Shown here one piece after another: positions 12,879-24,358 of a stretch of 64,000 bases of DNA. The notes beneath the pieces are model-generated. The model saw only the letters and a list, made by a program, of their open reading frames with translations, had not been told where the DNA came from and did no database searches. Source of the DNA: Galeopsis tetrahit (taxonomy: Eukaryota > Streptophyta > Magnoliopsida > Lamiales > Lamiaceae). Every line of letters begins with the position of its first letter. Position 1 is the stretch's first letter. Where the stretch lies: contig OY776134.1 of the NCBI GenBank assembly GCA_963675135.1, forward strand, positions 57,183,740-57,247,739. The letters run 5' to 3'. The position numbers and the translations under genes are program-made.

Positions 12879-14492
12879 AAGGTTTTTATAACTACAATCA
12901 TACTCTCTCTCTCTCAATATCTACTTACATGAAGGAGCTCTCAAGAAGGAGTTTTGAATATATAACTCGTTATGGGGTTTTGATTGATTCAACTGAGGAA
13001 GAATGTATTTCTTGATATGTAGTAGGGGTATAGATGTCTTTTTCATCTTCTTTTTCTGTTGCTTGTAGATTTTTGTGATATATCATGTGTTCACATCTTG
13101 ATCTTGTGTTCATGTGTCTGTAATGTGCCCTGTATGTGTATGTTTACACAGCACAGACAGCAGCAATTGAGCTCTGTTTTTTTTTTTTTTTTTAAACTTA
13201 AATCAGGCGGAGTTTATAGAGGTTTTTCATTTTAAGGGTGTAAAAGTAATTGTGGACGGGAGTAAAAAGTGTTCAAATTTGGAAAATTGAAATGTTTAAA
13301 AAAACTAAATTCCATATAGAGTAAAAGTCAAAATTCAAAAGCTGGATGCATAATGCATTTTTTTTGTAAAAATACAAAGATCGGTAATTAAAATGTTAAT
13401 TTATCAACTTCATGCATAAGCAGGTATGTAACATTTTTTATGTTCGAGTTGGGGACTTGAATTAATTTGAGGGGCACAATTACCCTGGGGTTGAGTTATG
13501 ATGCTGCCTGAGCTAATTTTGACTAATCTAAATTCAACCAATTGCTCAAATCGTTACCAATTTAAAATAAATACGAGTAGTAAATAGCATAACTGCATAA
13601 GTCCATCTCCAATCCTTGGACTTAAATTGCCACCAATATCACCAATTTGTCGTTAAATTTGAGTCAAACAGTAAAATCATCTCCAATCATCAAACTCAAA
13701 TTTTAATTCAATAATTTTTTTTTTAATGTTATCTTTTTTATTTATATTTTATTAAATATTTGTTTATCATCATATATATAATTTGTAGTATGTATGTTAT
13801 CCTATTGTATTTTGTAATTTAAATTATTAACGTTGTCTTACAATTAAATTGTATTTTGTAATTTAAATTTAAAATTGTTTCATTATTTAATTTAAATAAA
13901 TAATTATAAAATAATAAATTCTAAATAAATTAAACAATTACTAATTAAAAAAATGAAAACAAAATATAAACGGTGAAAAAAGCCTGGGAAGATGAAGTGA
14001 CAAATAAGGTATTTGGGTCTCCATTGGAGATGTCCTAACACCTCGAAGCTTTCAATTTTTTTGTGATTAGGACTTTTGTAAAACATGGTATACAAAATAA
14101 ATTGTACATGTAGTTTTTTTAATCATATTTTACTTTTGAGATAAAGACAAATCTTCTCGATGGGATGAATGATGGTGTTTCGATTAAAAAAAACAAAGAA
14201 ATGGTTTTGAACACCCTCGCCTAGATATATTCAACAGTTGGATTTCGATTATGGCACATTAAAAATCGGCGGTTCCGATTAACTGGCCGAACCGACGGTT
14301 TCAATTTAATTGCCTACAATTTTTTTTTTTTTTTTTTTTTTTTGTCATTTTTCACTAATTTTTTTTTTCACTCAATTTTTATAGAAATTAAAATACTAAA
14401 TTAAATTTGAAGATAAGGTACTAAACCTAAATTAAATCATTGAATTTAAATATAAAAATATTAGTACATAAGTTAAACTAACTAAATATTAG
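12879..14492. other. CDPK 3' UTR and intergenic DNA
   Basis: The first few hundred bases are probably CDPK 3' UTR, with a CT tract near 12902-12914 and poly-T at 13178-13193. The rest is AT-rich DNA with a possible MITE at 13600-14040 and a long poly-T at about 14321-14343. No gene is seen. Confidence 0.6.
13600..14040. mobile_element. Possible MITE with GGACATCTCCAAT ends
   Basis: The left end AAGTCCATCTCCAAT and the right end ATTGGAGATGTCCT are inverted partners around an AT-rich centre. ATCTCCAAT recurs inside at about 13679. No convincing TSD was found, so this remains tentative. Confidence 0.45.
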
Positions 14493-14497
14493 AATAC

Positions 14498-14704
14498 TGT
14501 GAGAATAGGTATATGATCACGTTAATGAGGTGATAAGAATGATTCACTATTTATAAGAGTGTTTACAAGGAGATAATTAAGGTAAATACAACAACCATAT
14601 CAAAGAGATATATACAAAGATATGGTCAAAGTAAAAAAGATATTATTCCTATATTTACATTATTTTCTATTATATTATTCCTATATTTAAATTATTTCCT
14701 ATTA
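14498..14704 (-). repeat. 3' LTR of the copia element
   Basis: About 207 bp, starting TGTGAGAATAGG on the + strand. It matches the partner LTR at 17287-17480 apart from scattered substitutions and small indels, including a segment near 14620-14640 absent from the other copy. Confidence 0.9.
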
Positions 14705-14710
14705 CCCCCG

Positions 14711-17210
14711 TCAAGCGATGCTGAGGATGAGGACGAACGCAGAGCTTGGATTGTAAAAATTCGAAGTTCGGCCGAGGAAGAATCTTGGTAAAGACATCGG
14801 CGAGTTGAAGGTTAGTGTTGGGCGAGCAGCAGGCGGTTGGGCAGGTGGGCGAGCAGGTGGACGAGCAGCAGACACTCGAGTTGGCCGAGCAGGAGGTAAG
14901 ACCGAATCTGGAGGATCCGGACAAAGAGCACAAGGAAGCTTGCGAGCAGCAGCTGGTGGTTCCAAAAAAGAGCTGATCTCAAGGGAATCAACAAGCGAGG
15001 AAGGAGCAGACTTAGCCGAGAAAGGGAACACAAACTCATCAAACTGAGCATGGCGAGTAGTGTAGAAGCGGGAAGCGATCAGATCGTAACACCGAAACCC
15101 TTTGTGAGAGGAACTGTAACCCATAAAAACACACGAAGCACTGCGAGGAGCAAGCTTGTGGAGAGCATAATCTCGAAGATATGGAAATACGCGACAACCA
15201 AAAGTTCTGAAGTTCGCAAAGTTCGAAGCAGTGCCGAACAGAAGCTGAAAGGGCGAACTATCCCCAAGGACGTGGGTGGGCAAACGGTTAATAATGTAGA
15301 CAACAGTGGAGAAAGCATCAACCGAGAAGTGGGTAGGCATGCTCGCCTGAAATAACAACGAGAGCCCAGTTTCAGTGATATGACGATGCTTGCGCTCAGC
15401 CCGACCATTTTGTTGAGGAGTGTAAGGACAAGAGATGCGATGATGAATGCCATGATCGGCTAGGAAACCATGAACGCGACCATTGACAAATTTTGTACCA
15501 CCATCACTCTGGAAGGCCTTAATATTGGTAGAAAATTGATTGCAAACAAAGGTGTGAAACCGAACGAACACATCATAGAAATCAGACTTGGCGTGCAGCG
15601 GGTAGAGCCAAGTGAATCTGGAGAAATCATCCACAAAAATGACATAGTACAAAAAACCATCATTAGAAGCAACAGGGGCAGGTCCCCAAAGATCACAATG
15701 AACTAAATCCAAAACACGAGATGCTCGTTTCTCATTTAAGGAAAAAGATAAATGTTTACTCTTAGCCAATTGACACGGAGTACATAAGCCCGGTTTGGGC
15801 AAAACAGAAGTAAGGGACAATAAGCCCAATTTATTCAACAAATTAACTATAGAAATAGGAACATGGCCTAATCTACGATGCCAGCACTCAAAAGAGGCCT
15901 TTAGTGACGAGCTTCGTAAAGCAGCGACCAAGGCCGGAGTGCCCTGCTCCAGGGCATAGAGTCCTCGACTATGCCGACCCCTCGCCAAGGGATGCTTGGT
16001 CGCCCGATTCTGGATGACAAATGAGTCATTAGTAAACAACACGTCAACAGGAAAATCGGAAGTAAGCTTACTAATGGACAATAATTTCTTAGTGAGATGT
16101 GGTACGACGAGCACATCTAACAAACGAACGTCCTTATTGACCGAACACGACCCAACGTGAGTGATCGGAATAGTCGAACCATTAGCAACAATAACATTAT
16201 CGTTACCAGAATACGGATGAGGATTGTCCAGGTCGGCCGAGCGAGGAGTCATGTGAGCGGAGGCACCACTATCGAGGAACCAATCCAAAGTAGAAGGTTG
16301 CGAGACACGACACTGCGAATCAAGGGCATGAGCAAGATTGGCCGCAGAGGGGGCAGGGCGAGCATAACGGTCCAGACACCGATTCACATAATGCCCCTGT
16401 TGTCGACAGATCTGGCAAGTAGGAGGGCGGCGAGCAGGGGCCGAGCCACCAACCGAGGATCTAGTGGTTGCCTGGCCACCAGAATTCCGAGGAGAGAAGT
16501 TACGGGACTTGGTGCCAGGGCAAGAAGGCTTACCCGAGCGAGCAGAAGTAGAGAATGCTGGAACGGACGAGGACGAGGAGTCCATCGAGTGAGTAAATTG
16601 TTCGTAGTTTAAGGCTTGATGGACCAAATCTCGAAAGGCAGGCATGGGTGACATTGCCATGCGAGTGTCAGATAAACCAGCAAATTGGGGGCCGAGACCA
16701 GTAAGAAACCAATGACACTTGCCGTCATCATCAACAGGCTTACCGATGGAAGAGAGTTGATCGCAAAGAGCACGGAACTTCTTGCTGAAGTCGTCGACGG
16801 GGGTGGATCCACGATGAAGAGAGAGGAGTTGATTCCGTAGTTGAGTAATACGGGAGACTAAGGTGTGGCTGTAGGCTGCCTCGAGTGCGACCTAGATGGA
16901 GCGCGAGGAGTCACAACCGATGACCTCGACCGTGGCTTCTTCAGAAAGTGAGGAAAGAAGAAGACTAAGGATCTTCTAATCCTTCTCAAACCAAGCGATG
17001 TAGGCTGGGTTCGGAGCCGATTCACCAGAAGTGGTGATCGACTTTGCCGGAGCAGTTGTCGTGCCAAGAACGTGAGAGATGAGATCATGGCTGGACAGCA
17101 GCGGGATGACCTGATTGCGCCAAAGTAGATAGTTGAAAGAGGACAACTTGATGGTCAATAGATGGACCAACACGTTGAGAGGGATGGTGGGTGGAGGCCG
17201 CCGCCGCCAT
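14711..17210 (-). pseudogene. Broken copia gag-pol polyprotein
   Basis: Read on the minus strand. The gag start (about 17210-16976) includes KLSSFNYLLWRNQVIPLL. Two TAG codons interrupt gag, at 16976-16978 and 16892-16894; the second replaces an expected Trp. From 16660 a 649-codon open frame holds the zinc knuckle CQICRQQGHYVNRC, the protease motif DSGASAHM, the pre-integrase motif WHRRLGH, and integrase with DLWGPAP, QSDGGTKF and PYTPQQNGRAERKHR (D, D and E retained). It then runs into a Pro/Ala-rich stretch. Near 14820 the sequence switches to QLADVFTKILPRPNFEFL, the C-terminal end of copia RNase H, in another frame. This marks the internal deletion junction. Small open frames on the plus strand here are shadows. 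Confidence 0.93.
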
Positions 17211-17269
17211 GAGAGGGGAAGGGAAGAAAATTTAGCGTGAGGCTTTAGAGAGAAAATTAGGGTTTCGAT

Positions 17270-17286
17270 GAGTCAGACTGATACCA
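17270..17286 (-). other. Copia primer binding site
   Basis: The minus strand next to the 5' LTR reads TGGTATCAGTCTGACTC. Its first nine bases match the initiator-methionine tRNA primer site (TGGTATCAG...) usual for plant copia elements. Confidence 0.85.
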
Positions 17287-17480
17287 TGTGAGAATAGGTA
17301 TGTGATCACCGTTAATAAGGTGATAGGAATGATTCACTATTTATAAGAGTATTTACAAAGAGATAATTAAGGTAAATACAACAACCATATCAAAATCAAA
17401 GAGATATATCAAAAGATATTATTCCTATATTTACATTATTTCCTATTATATTGTTCCTATATTTAAATTATTTCCAATTA
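17287..17480 (-). repeat. 5' LTR of the copia element
   Basis: About 194 bp, partner of 14498-14704. The two LTRs remain very similar, suggesting a fairly young insertion. The LTR ends about 410 bp upstream of the DnaJ start codon, so its sequence could influence that promoter. Confidence 0.9.
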
Positions 17481-17893
17481 AATACAATATTACAAATTTA
17501 CATATTAGAATATTACAATCATTCATAAATTGATATTGGAATCAAAGTCGTGGTCGGGTGGGTGAATAATTTGATTACAAGTATTGAACAACTACTAATG
17601 TGCTTAAAAAACACAAATATAGGTTAATTACATAAATAGCCCTAGTCAATTCCGAAAGGTTTGTTTGGCCCCCACCAAATCCTGGGCTGCATACATGATA
17701 CCCCCACCTCGTCAGCTTCCCCATCACATCTTCAAATCAACGAAATTATTCTACTCTAAAGATTCTCCCATTGCTTCTTCTTCTTCTGCAATTCCAAACC
17801 GCCGCCGCCGACTGCCGGAAACTTACACGCAATCTTCTCCATTGCCTTCATCTACAGTCACACTTTAAAAGGAAACAAATAAGGGGCCCTAAT

Positions 17894-20800
17894 ATGGGGG
17901 TCGATTACTACAACATTTTGAAAGTGAATCGAAACGCCAGCGATGATGACTTGAAGAGAGCCTATCGCAGATTGGCGATGATTTGGCATCCCGATAAGAA
18001 CTTGAACAAGCAAGAAGCTGAAGCCAAATTCAAGCAGATTTCCGAAGCATACGACGTTTTAAGCGACCCACAGAAGCGCCAGATCTACGATCTTTACGGT
18101 GAGGAGGGTTTGAAATCGGGTCAATTTCCTCCTCCTCCACGCAGCGCTCGGAATCAGTCCTCCTATTACTACAATAATCAGCAGCATCCTAACCCTAATT
18201 TCCGTTTTAATCCGAGGAATGCTGATGATATTTATGCGGAGATTTTCGGAGAGAATAGTAATGGTAATGCTGGTAGTAGCACTAGTGCTGGGGCAAGGCG
18301 AGATGGGAATTTTAGGAGTAGGACAATGAATGGCGGAGGTAGAGAAAATTCGGGTGCTGGAGGATCGAGGAAGGCGGCGCCGGTGGAGAATGTGCTGATG
18401 TGTAGCTTGGAGGAATTGTATACTGGTTCTACACGAAAGATGAAGATTTCTAGGAATGTTCTTGATTCTAATGGGTATGTTCTATTTGTTTCTTTTTCTT
18501 TTCTTTCCCCATTGTGTAATATTTGGGATCATTGTTTTTTTGTTTACTGTTTCATTGCTTCTTATTCGTGTTCTTCTTTTTGGTAAAATTCTGCTCAATG
18601 CAAATATCTGATTGTGTGGTTAATGTTTGGGTATTGGATTTAGGTGGAGGTTTTTGTTTCTCTCATCTTGGGTTCTAGTTTCTTGCCACTTGTGATTAGG
18701 TGGAACAATGTATTGTTGGGGAATTTAGCTTTACATTATTTGACATTGCCCTTGTCTTGTGGATTTGGAGTGGCAAAGTATCCTGCTCTGCCGAAATTGG
18801 TTGTGATTTAGTCACAACTTCATTATATAGAATAATCAGTTAACCAGTTAAAAATTATTTGCTTTTTCATTAACCAGTTAGGGGCCAAAGTTTGGCATCA
18901 AATATATAGTTGCCAGATGAGTTTTTTTTTTTCAGCATTTGCCCTTTGTTTTACGTTCTAGATTGAATGAATTTGGCTGTGTGGTTAGGTTAAGTGGATA
19001 GGTTTCATGATTGAACTAGTTTCGCTTAAAAATGTTTGCTTATTATATTGATTTTTTACTTTAGTTGCATTAATTTCCATTCATCTGGAGCTAAATAAAT
19101 GACCACAATTTTATTAGTTCATGATGCAAATATTGATTAACTGTTTTAGTGGGACCAATGGAAACTAGAATGTTGGCTTCAATAGGGATCCTTTCCAATT
19201 TCTACTTGTATTAGACCCCAGGAACTTGATTCTCCATAAAAGTAAAATTTTATTACTTTAATATTTTTACATGGCATGCTCAGTCATGAGGGACTTGCCA
19301 TGTATAACAATAGTTTGTGTGGTTGTGCTTGTCACGTCTAAGGTGCAATTTCTTGGAAATTAAACTAATTGTCAGTTTGTATGCATTTGAAACATATTGT
19401 AAGACCCTTTTGGTGGATAATTGGAACTCCTGCACAAGTGAATGATGTCTATGTGAATAATTACTGGATCTCTTAAGTTACATATTTCTATGCCATACCT
19501 CATTTTTGGTGCAAGTTCCTGATACATGTGCCACTTCAGGAAACTGGTGTTTTGTCTTGAAACTAAGGCACAAGCAGATTCTAGGATAATGGATCTTTCT
19601 TTAGTGTGGAAACATGGTCATTTTTCTTTTGGCCTATATGCAAATAAGTTACCCATGACATTTAATTATTTTTTCAAATACTGAGACAAAAAACACTACT
19701 CCATAGAGTTGACAATCTACTGCGTGATAACTCTTCAGTTATCGTGCATAAGTGGTCAAAGTTCTGCGTTATTGGATTATCTATATGTTTATGACTGAAA
19801 ATCTATGTAGATGCAAGTTGTTATTCATAGAAAGTTGGAATATTGTTGTATAATGACTGGGAAGCATACAACCACAAGGTATCATTTTGTTGTAGATTTT
19901 GCCTGACTTCTGTGCTGTAATGTTGTTGTAAGGCTATCATTTCCAACTTGAACTTCTTCTATCTTTTGGAAATCTGTAATGTACAAAATGGTATGAGTCA
20001 CGTTAGTGAATGTGAAATGCCTTCTTAAATATTATGGTAATATAAACTCTTGCTCTGGAGACAAAACTAATATTTTGGGTTCTACATTTTCCTTTGCTAG
20101 AATTCGTAGTTGCGTGCTGGTGGAACTGGTTCTTCGCAAAATCCTGTTTTTTAACTTATTTACATGGTTTGGGAGTTGTTACTTTTGGTAGTATATTAAT
20201 AATAAGCCTAAGCAGAAGTTGGAAAGACACAATTTCAGTCTGAGTAGAGGTACCTCATTGTTCGACTAAAAACCCTTTTCCTAGTTTTGGTTAAATCTAT
20301 TCAAATTAGTCTTGCAAGATGAAATAGTATTTATGCCCTTTTTCTGGAGGAATTGGTCTTTCCATGGTTGCAACTCATTAATGCTTTGATGATAAGATCT
20401 CCATGAGATGTGGTGTCAGCTTTTTTTTCTATGGGTTTTGATTAGGGCTTGCTTGTCTTGGCTATGATGTCCCCAGGAAAAGATATTTGAAGGCAACTAT
20501 TGTCATTTCATGTAGACTGAAACATATTCTACATTTATATTTTCTATCCATGTAATGTTGGCTTGTTGAGATTGGCCTTTGGCACATGTAATTTTTTTTT
20601 TTTTGATAAGAAACTTATACTTTTATTGCATGCATAGGGATGAGAAGTCCCTATTATGATTACATATTCAGTTACAAAGCATATATCCAGTTCCTAGACA
20701 CCTCAGAAATAAGATTACCCCTAAAAGCTCTATGACTAAGAGACCATAAGGCCACTTTATACTTAGTTCTATCCCATATCTCATCAATCGATTCATATCT

Positions 20801-22023
20801 ATGTTGGCACATGTAATATTTATTATCAGTATGTAGTTTCAATGGCTACTTGTTGGATCTTTTGTGCATGTGTCCAAATAAAATACATATTCACACACAT
20901 TGATATGCATTAGGAATGTAGGGGCATTGCATTTCTAAGTATTAAAACCAGCATACTTGTGATACCATTTTTGTGACATATCACTGGATGCCAGTAGCCT
21001 GATTAATGATCTTTAACGGACACGGCATAGTGACAGAAGACCCCAAAATTTTAGAATTTCCAAAGAGATCTTGTGGCCCAGGTTGTTGATATACGGAGTA
21101 TTTTTATAATTTTAGTCTCAGCTTCTGTAAATGTTTGTTCGAGTTATTTTGTAAAGTCTTTGGCATAAAAGTATAATATGCATTTTGTGAATTCTGGGGC
21201 TAGTTAGATGTTCAGTTTAATTTACCGATAATAGGATAAGAGTTTGAGGTCCTATTGGATGGTGGCTGTGGCTGTGGCTGTAGGCAAGACTAAATTACTT
21301 CAAACGACTGCTATTTTCTATCTGATGAAACTTTTAACTATACATAGTGGGTTTATCTTTTAGCTAAATTTCTGAAAGAACTGTGCATCATACTTATCCT
21401 GTTCCTTTTAATTGCTTATTGCTTTTCTGAAACTTTATATTCTTGTTAGCATTTTCATATCAATATCTAATTTAATGCATAAATGTTGCTCTCTTTAAAA
21501 AGAAACACTTTTCTTTCAAGCAACAACAATGTTGATCTACTTGTATTTTAGCTTGCGTTGTACTTTTCTATCTTGCAGCAGGATCCGAGTGTTGGACGAG
21601 ATCCTAACTATTGACATAAAACCTGGTTGGAAGAAGGGCACGAAAATTACTTTCCCAGAGAAGGGCAATGAAGAACCCGGTGTCATTCCTGCAGATCTCA
21701 TATTCGTGGTAGACGAAAGATCTCATCCCGTTTATATTAGGGAAGGGAATGATTTGGTGATTAAGCAGGAGATAACACTCGTTGAGTCCCTCACTGGAAA
21801 GACATTTGAGCTTACCACCCTGGATGGCCGCAATATAACAGTCCCGTTAACAGAGATTGTAAAACCTGGGCATGAAGTTTCTGTCCCTAATGAAGGCATG
21901 CCCGTTTCAAAAAATCCTCGGAAAAAGGGAACTCTTAAGATCCAAATTGATGTGAGGTACCCTGAAAAGCTCACTGAATCCCAAAAACACGAACTGAGGA
22001 GGGTTCTGGGAGGAAATTCATGA
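17894..22023 (+). CDS. Class B DnaJ/HSP40 co-chaperone, complete
   Basis: Two exons, 17894-18474 and 21579-22023 (stop TGA), join in frame to 341 aa. The start MGVDYYNILKVNRNAS opens the J domain (about 1-70), with HPD at 32-34 in MIWHPDKN. A Gly/Ser/Asn-rich linker follows (about 85-160), then the C-terminal substrate-binding domain beginning at ENVLMCSLEELYTGSTRKMK and ending before RRVLGGNS. There is no CxxCxGxG zinc finger, so it is class B (DNAJB1/Sis1-like). Such proteins deliver unfolded clients to HSP70 and stimulate its ATPase in the cytosol or nucleus. The start was chosen because the J domain begins there; an upstream ATG at 17771 is in frame but adds unrelated residues. The acceptor at the second exon is a CAGCAG pair (21576-21581). 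The 3.1-kb intron hosts a retroposon. Confidence 0.95.
20593..20803 (-). mobile_element. Short retroposon (LINE 3' end or SINE) in DnaJ intron
   Basis: A 211-bp insert starts with poly-T (the poly-A tail of a minus-strand copy). It is flanked by a perfect 14-bp duplication TTGGCACATGTAAT at 20579-20592 and 20804-20817. The minus-strand 3' end reads TTTCTTATC followed by A residues. No open frame is present, so it could be a strongly 5'-truncated LINE or a SINE. Confidence 0.88.
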
Positions 22024-22420
22024 TAACATACAGCATCTCCTCGTGAGTTTTAGAAGTGAAATTATTAGTACAGGCAGGCGGATAATGCATTATTTGAGTG
22101 TATATATGAAGCAGGGCCTGCTAATGCTATTGAGGTATGTGAATATTACAGAGTGTTCATCGAAACATACGACGTTTATGTCTCCATGGATAATTTAGGC
22201 TGCTGGGAACAGAGTATTTTTTAATTTAATTGCTATCACGTATGTATGGTTGTAGACTAGATTTATTTACGTTGAGCATAATTGGTTGAAATTTTGTTGC
22301 TCAACTAATTCAAGTTTCTTCTATTGAAAACTCGATCCACCTTATTATTTTTATACCACAAATCAAATGTGTATTGTTATGGATTTGGCATGACTTTTTA
22401 AATTACTAGGGGGGCTGCAA

Positions 22421-22538
22421 GGATACATTACCTTTTTTTTTTTTTTTTTTTGACAGGAGGATTCATTACCTTTTTTTTTTTTTTTTGACAGGAGGATTCA
22501 TTACCTTTTTTTTTTTTTTGACAGAAGGACTCATTACC
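22421..22538. repeat. Tandem array of poly-T/GACAGGA units
   Basis: Four copies of GGATTCATTACC (22421-22432, 22459-22470, 22494-22505, 22527-22538, with small differences) alternate with three inserts of 14-19 T plus GACAGGA or GACAGAA. On the minus strand each insert reads TCCTGTC plus poly-A, which resembles the insert at 49105-49125. It lies about 400 bp downstream of the DnaJ stop. Confidence 0.85.
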
Positions 22539-22670
22539 TAATTGTTAAATCACTAGTCCTGTTCCACATTTCTTATACAAAACTCTTTTTCTCAAATTTT
22601 GTCAAAGGCAATTCCAAATAAGTAGGTGAGAAAATATCCTATATATATGTATAGGTGAACAAAAAAGGTA

Positions 22671-23330
22671 GGGTGTGCTTGGATGAATTTTGTTTTTTTT
22701 TCTTCATTTCTCAATTTTCAAAAAATTATCAGTTTTCATTGTTATTCACTCTTAATTTTCATTACTATTTACTTTCATTTCTAATGCTATTCAATCAAAA
22801 AATTTACACCGTTCACTTTCTCAATACTATTCAATACCATTCTGAATGCAATATTTATATTAATACTAAAAAATATTTAATGCTCCATTTTAATATTGAT
22901 ATGAATAGCAATGTTTTGTTATTTAAGATCATATTCATAAGATGCACAACACATTTTATATGTGCGACAAAAAATCATGTCTTAAAAATATAATCTTAAA
23001 TTATACTAATATTTTTAAAAAAAATTTACAAAAATATTGTAAATTAGTAAAATTAAACATATATTTAAAATATAAAATAAAATATAATTATACAACTTAA
23101 ATTCAATTTCATTATACAAATAATTCAATAATAATAAAAATCAATCTCACCCTCGTTTTCATTTTCAACATACATATCACATCAACTATAACCATTATAC
23201 TTTTTCCACATTCAATCACCCCCTCATTTTCATAACTATAGTCTATACATTCATTCAAGAAAAAAAAAATCACTCTACATTTTTCATGAAAATTAAAAAT
23301 GAAAAAAAAATATATATCCAAGCACACTCC
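22671..23330. mobile_element. hAT-like non-autonomous element with GTGTGCTTGGAT ends
   Basis: The left end GGGTGTGCTTGGAT pairs with the right end ATCCAAGCACACTCC across 660 bp of AT-rich DNA. Subterminal CATTTCT/TTTTCAT tracts are also roughly inverted. No clear 8-bp TSD was found, so the superfamily is inferred from terminal similarity. Confidence 0.6.
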
Positions 23331-24181
23331 TAATATTTTTAACCTTTTACCAGTCAGTGTGTTTCTTTTGTTTTGGGTGTGAGTTTGTTGAAGTTTAGGT
23401 AAATTATAAAATTATCTGTGAGGTTCATTGTACAATCTGTATTTATAAAAAGAAAGATTAAAATTAAAAAAAGTTTGTTGAAACCTGCATTTGTTTTTTA
23501 GTGAAGAATTGTGTGAGACATGAATTAGATGGATAGGAATAGAAATAGGGTAAATTAATTAGTTAGGCAAACAAACACATCAACATGAGACGTGCAATAT
23601 GGATAACTTTTTCTCAAACCCTATTTCATTATTTATTAGGCTACCAACATCTTTTATTTTTATCACTGATTCAACTATTTTGTCACCTATATTTATTTTA
23701 TTACTGCAGTGCAGGTTAAGATATACACGTGTAAATAAATTCAAGATTGAATTTTGTTTCTGATTTCAAAATTCGAATATGAGTATCATTACGAGTATTT
23801 GAGAATATTCAGAGAAATGATTTTTTTTAATATATCATTTTTTTAAAATAAGCTTTCGAATCAAACAATTCAATACCAATTTTAAATCCATAATATTCTG
23901 ATAAATGATTTTGTAACAGAGAATATCTGGACAATATGAAATGAGAAAAATAGTAATAGTACTATCAAATATGAGGTGGTACGGTGTTGTACGGATGTAC
24001 TTTAAAAGGGATAATATATAATCGTGTCCCACACACTACTTTGGGGTACGTGTGCCGCATCAACTTTGTCTCCTAACCTTATCATTATTTTATTAATATT
24101 TTTTTGTCCTTAAACTGCAATTTCATTGAATACTCTCTTCCCAAATTTTTAAAGTTATTATCCTAAAATAATACTCCCACG
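23331..24181. other. AT-rich intergenic DNA, nothing recognised
   Basis: No gene, RNA or clear repeat seen. The stretch is dominated by A/T runs. Confidence 0.5.
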
Positions 24182-24358
24182 TCTTGTTTGGAAGGATTTA
24201 AAAATAGATAAATTTCAAATGATATGGTTTTGTAAAGATTTAAATTTTTTAAAATTATTTTAAATCCATTTATCTACTTTTTAATTTAAATAAGTGGAGT
24301 GAATTTAAATTATAAATTTAAAATTCATACCTAAATCTCTCCTTCCAAACACAACCTC
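24182..24358. mobile_element. Short MITE with TTGTTTGGAAGGA ends
   Basis: The left end CTTGTTTGGAAGGATTT and the right end (reverse complement TTGTGTTTGGAAGGAGAG) are inverted. The 177-bp interior has further complementary AAATTT-rich arms. It is probably a hAT-type MITE; no TSD was confirmed. Confidence 0.55.

Larger units (their letters stand above)
14498..17480 (-). mobile_element. Ty1-copia LTR retrotransposon, internally deleted
   Basis: The element has two LTRs (14498-14704 and 17287-17480) and is flanked by the 5-bp duplication AATAC at 14493-14497 and 17481-17485. It is transcribed on the minus strand. The primer binding site lies next to the right LTR, and a short purine tract (GACGGGGG) lies next to the left LTR. 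The coding part has gag, zinc knuckle, protease and integrase, then jumps to the last residues of RNase H. Reverse transcriptase and most of RNase H are missing. At about 3 kb it is well short of the 4.5-5.5 kb usual for the superfamily. It cannot move on its own. Confidence 0.95.

Noticed and set aside
14805..16612. Several plus-strand open frames inside the copia element
   Set aside because: Shadows of the GC-rich minus-strand gag-pol frame; no independent protein motif.
22655..23327. Open frames on both strands within the hAT-like element
   Set aside because: AT-rich, Phe/Ile/Asn-dominated translations within a non-coding transposon.
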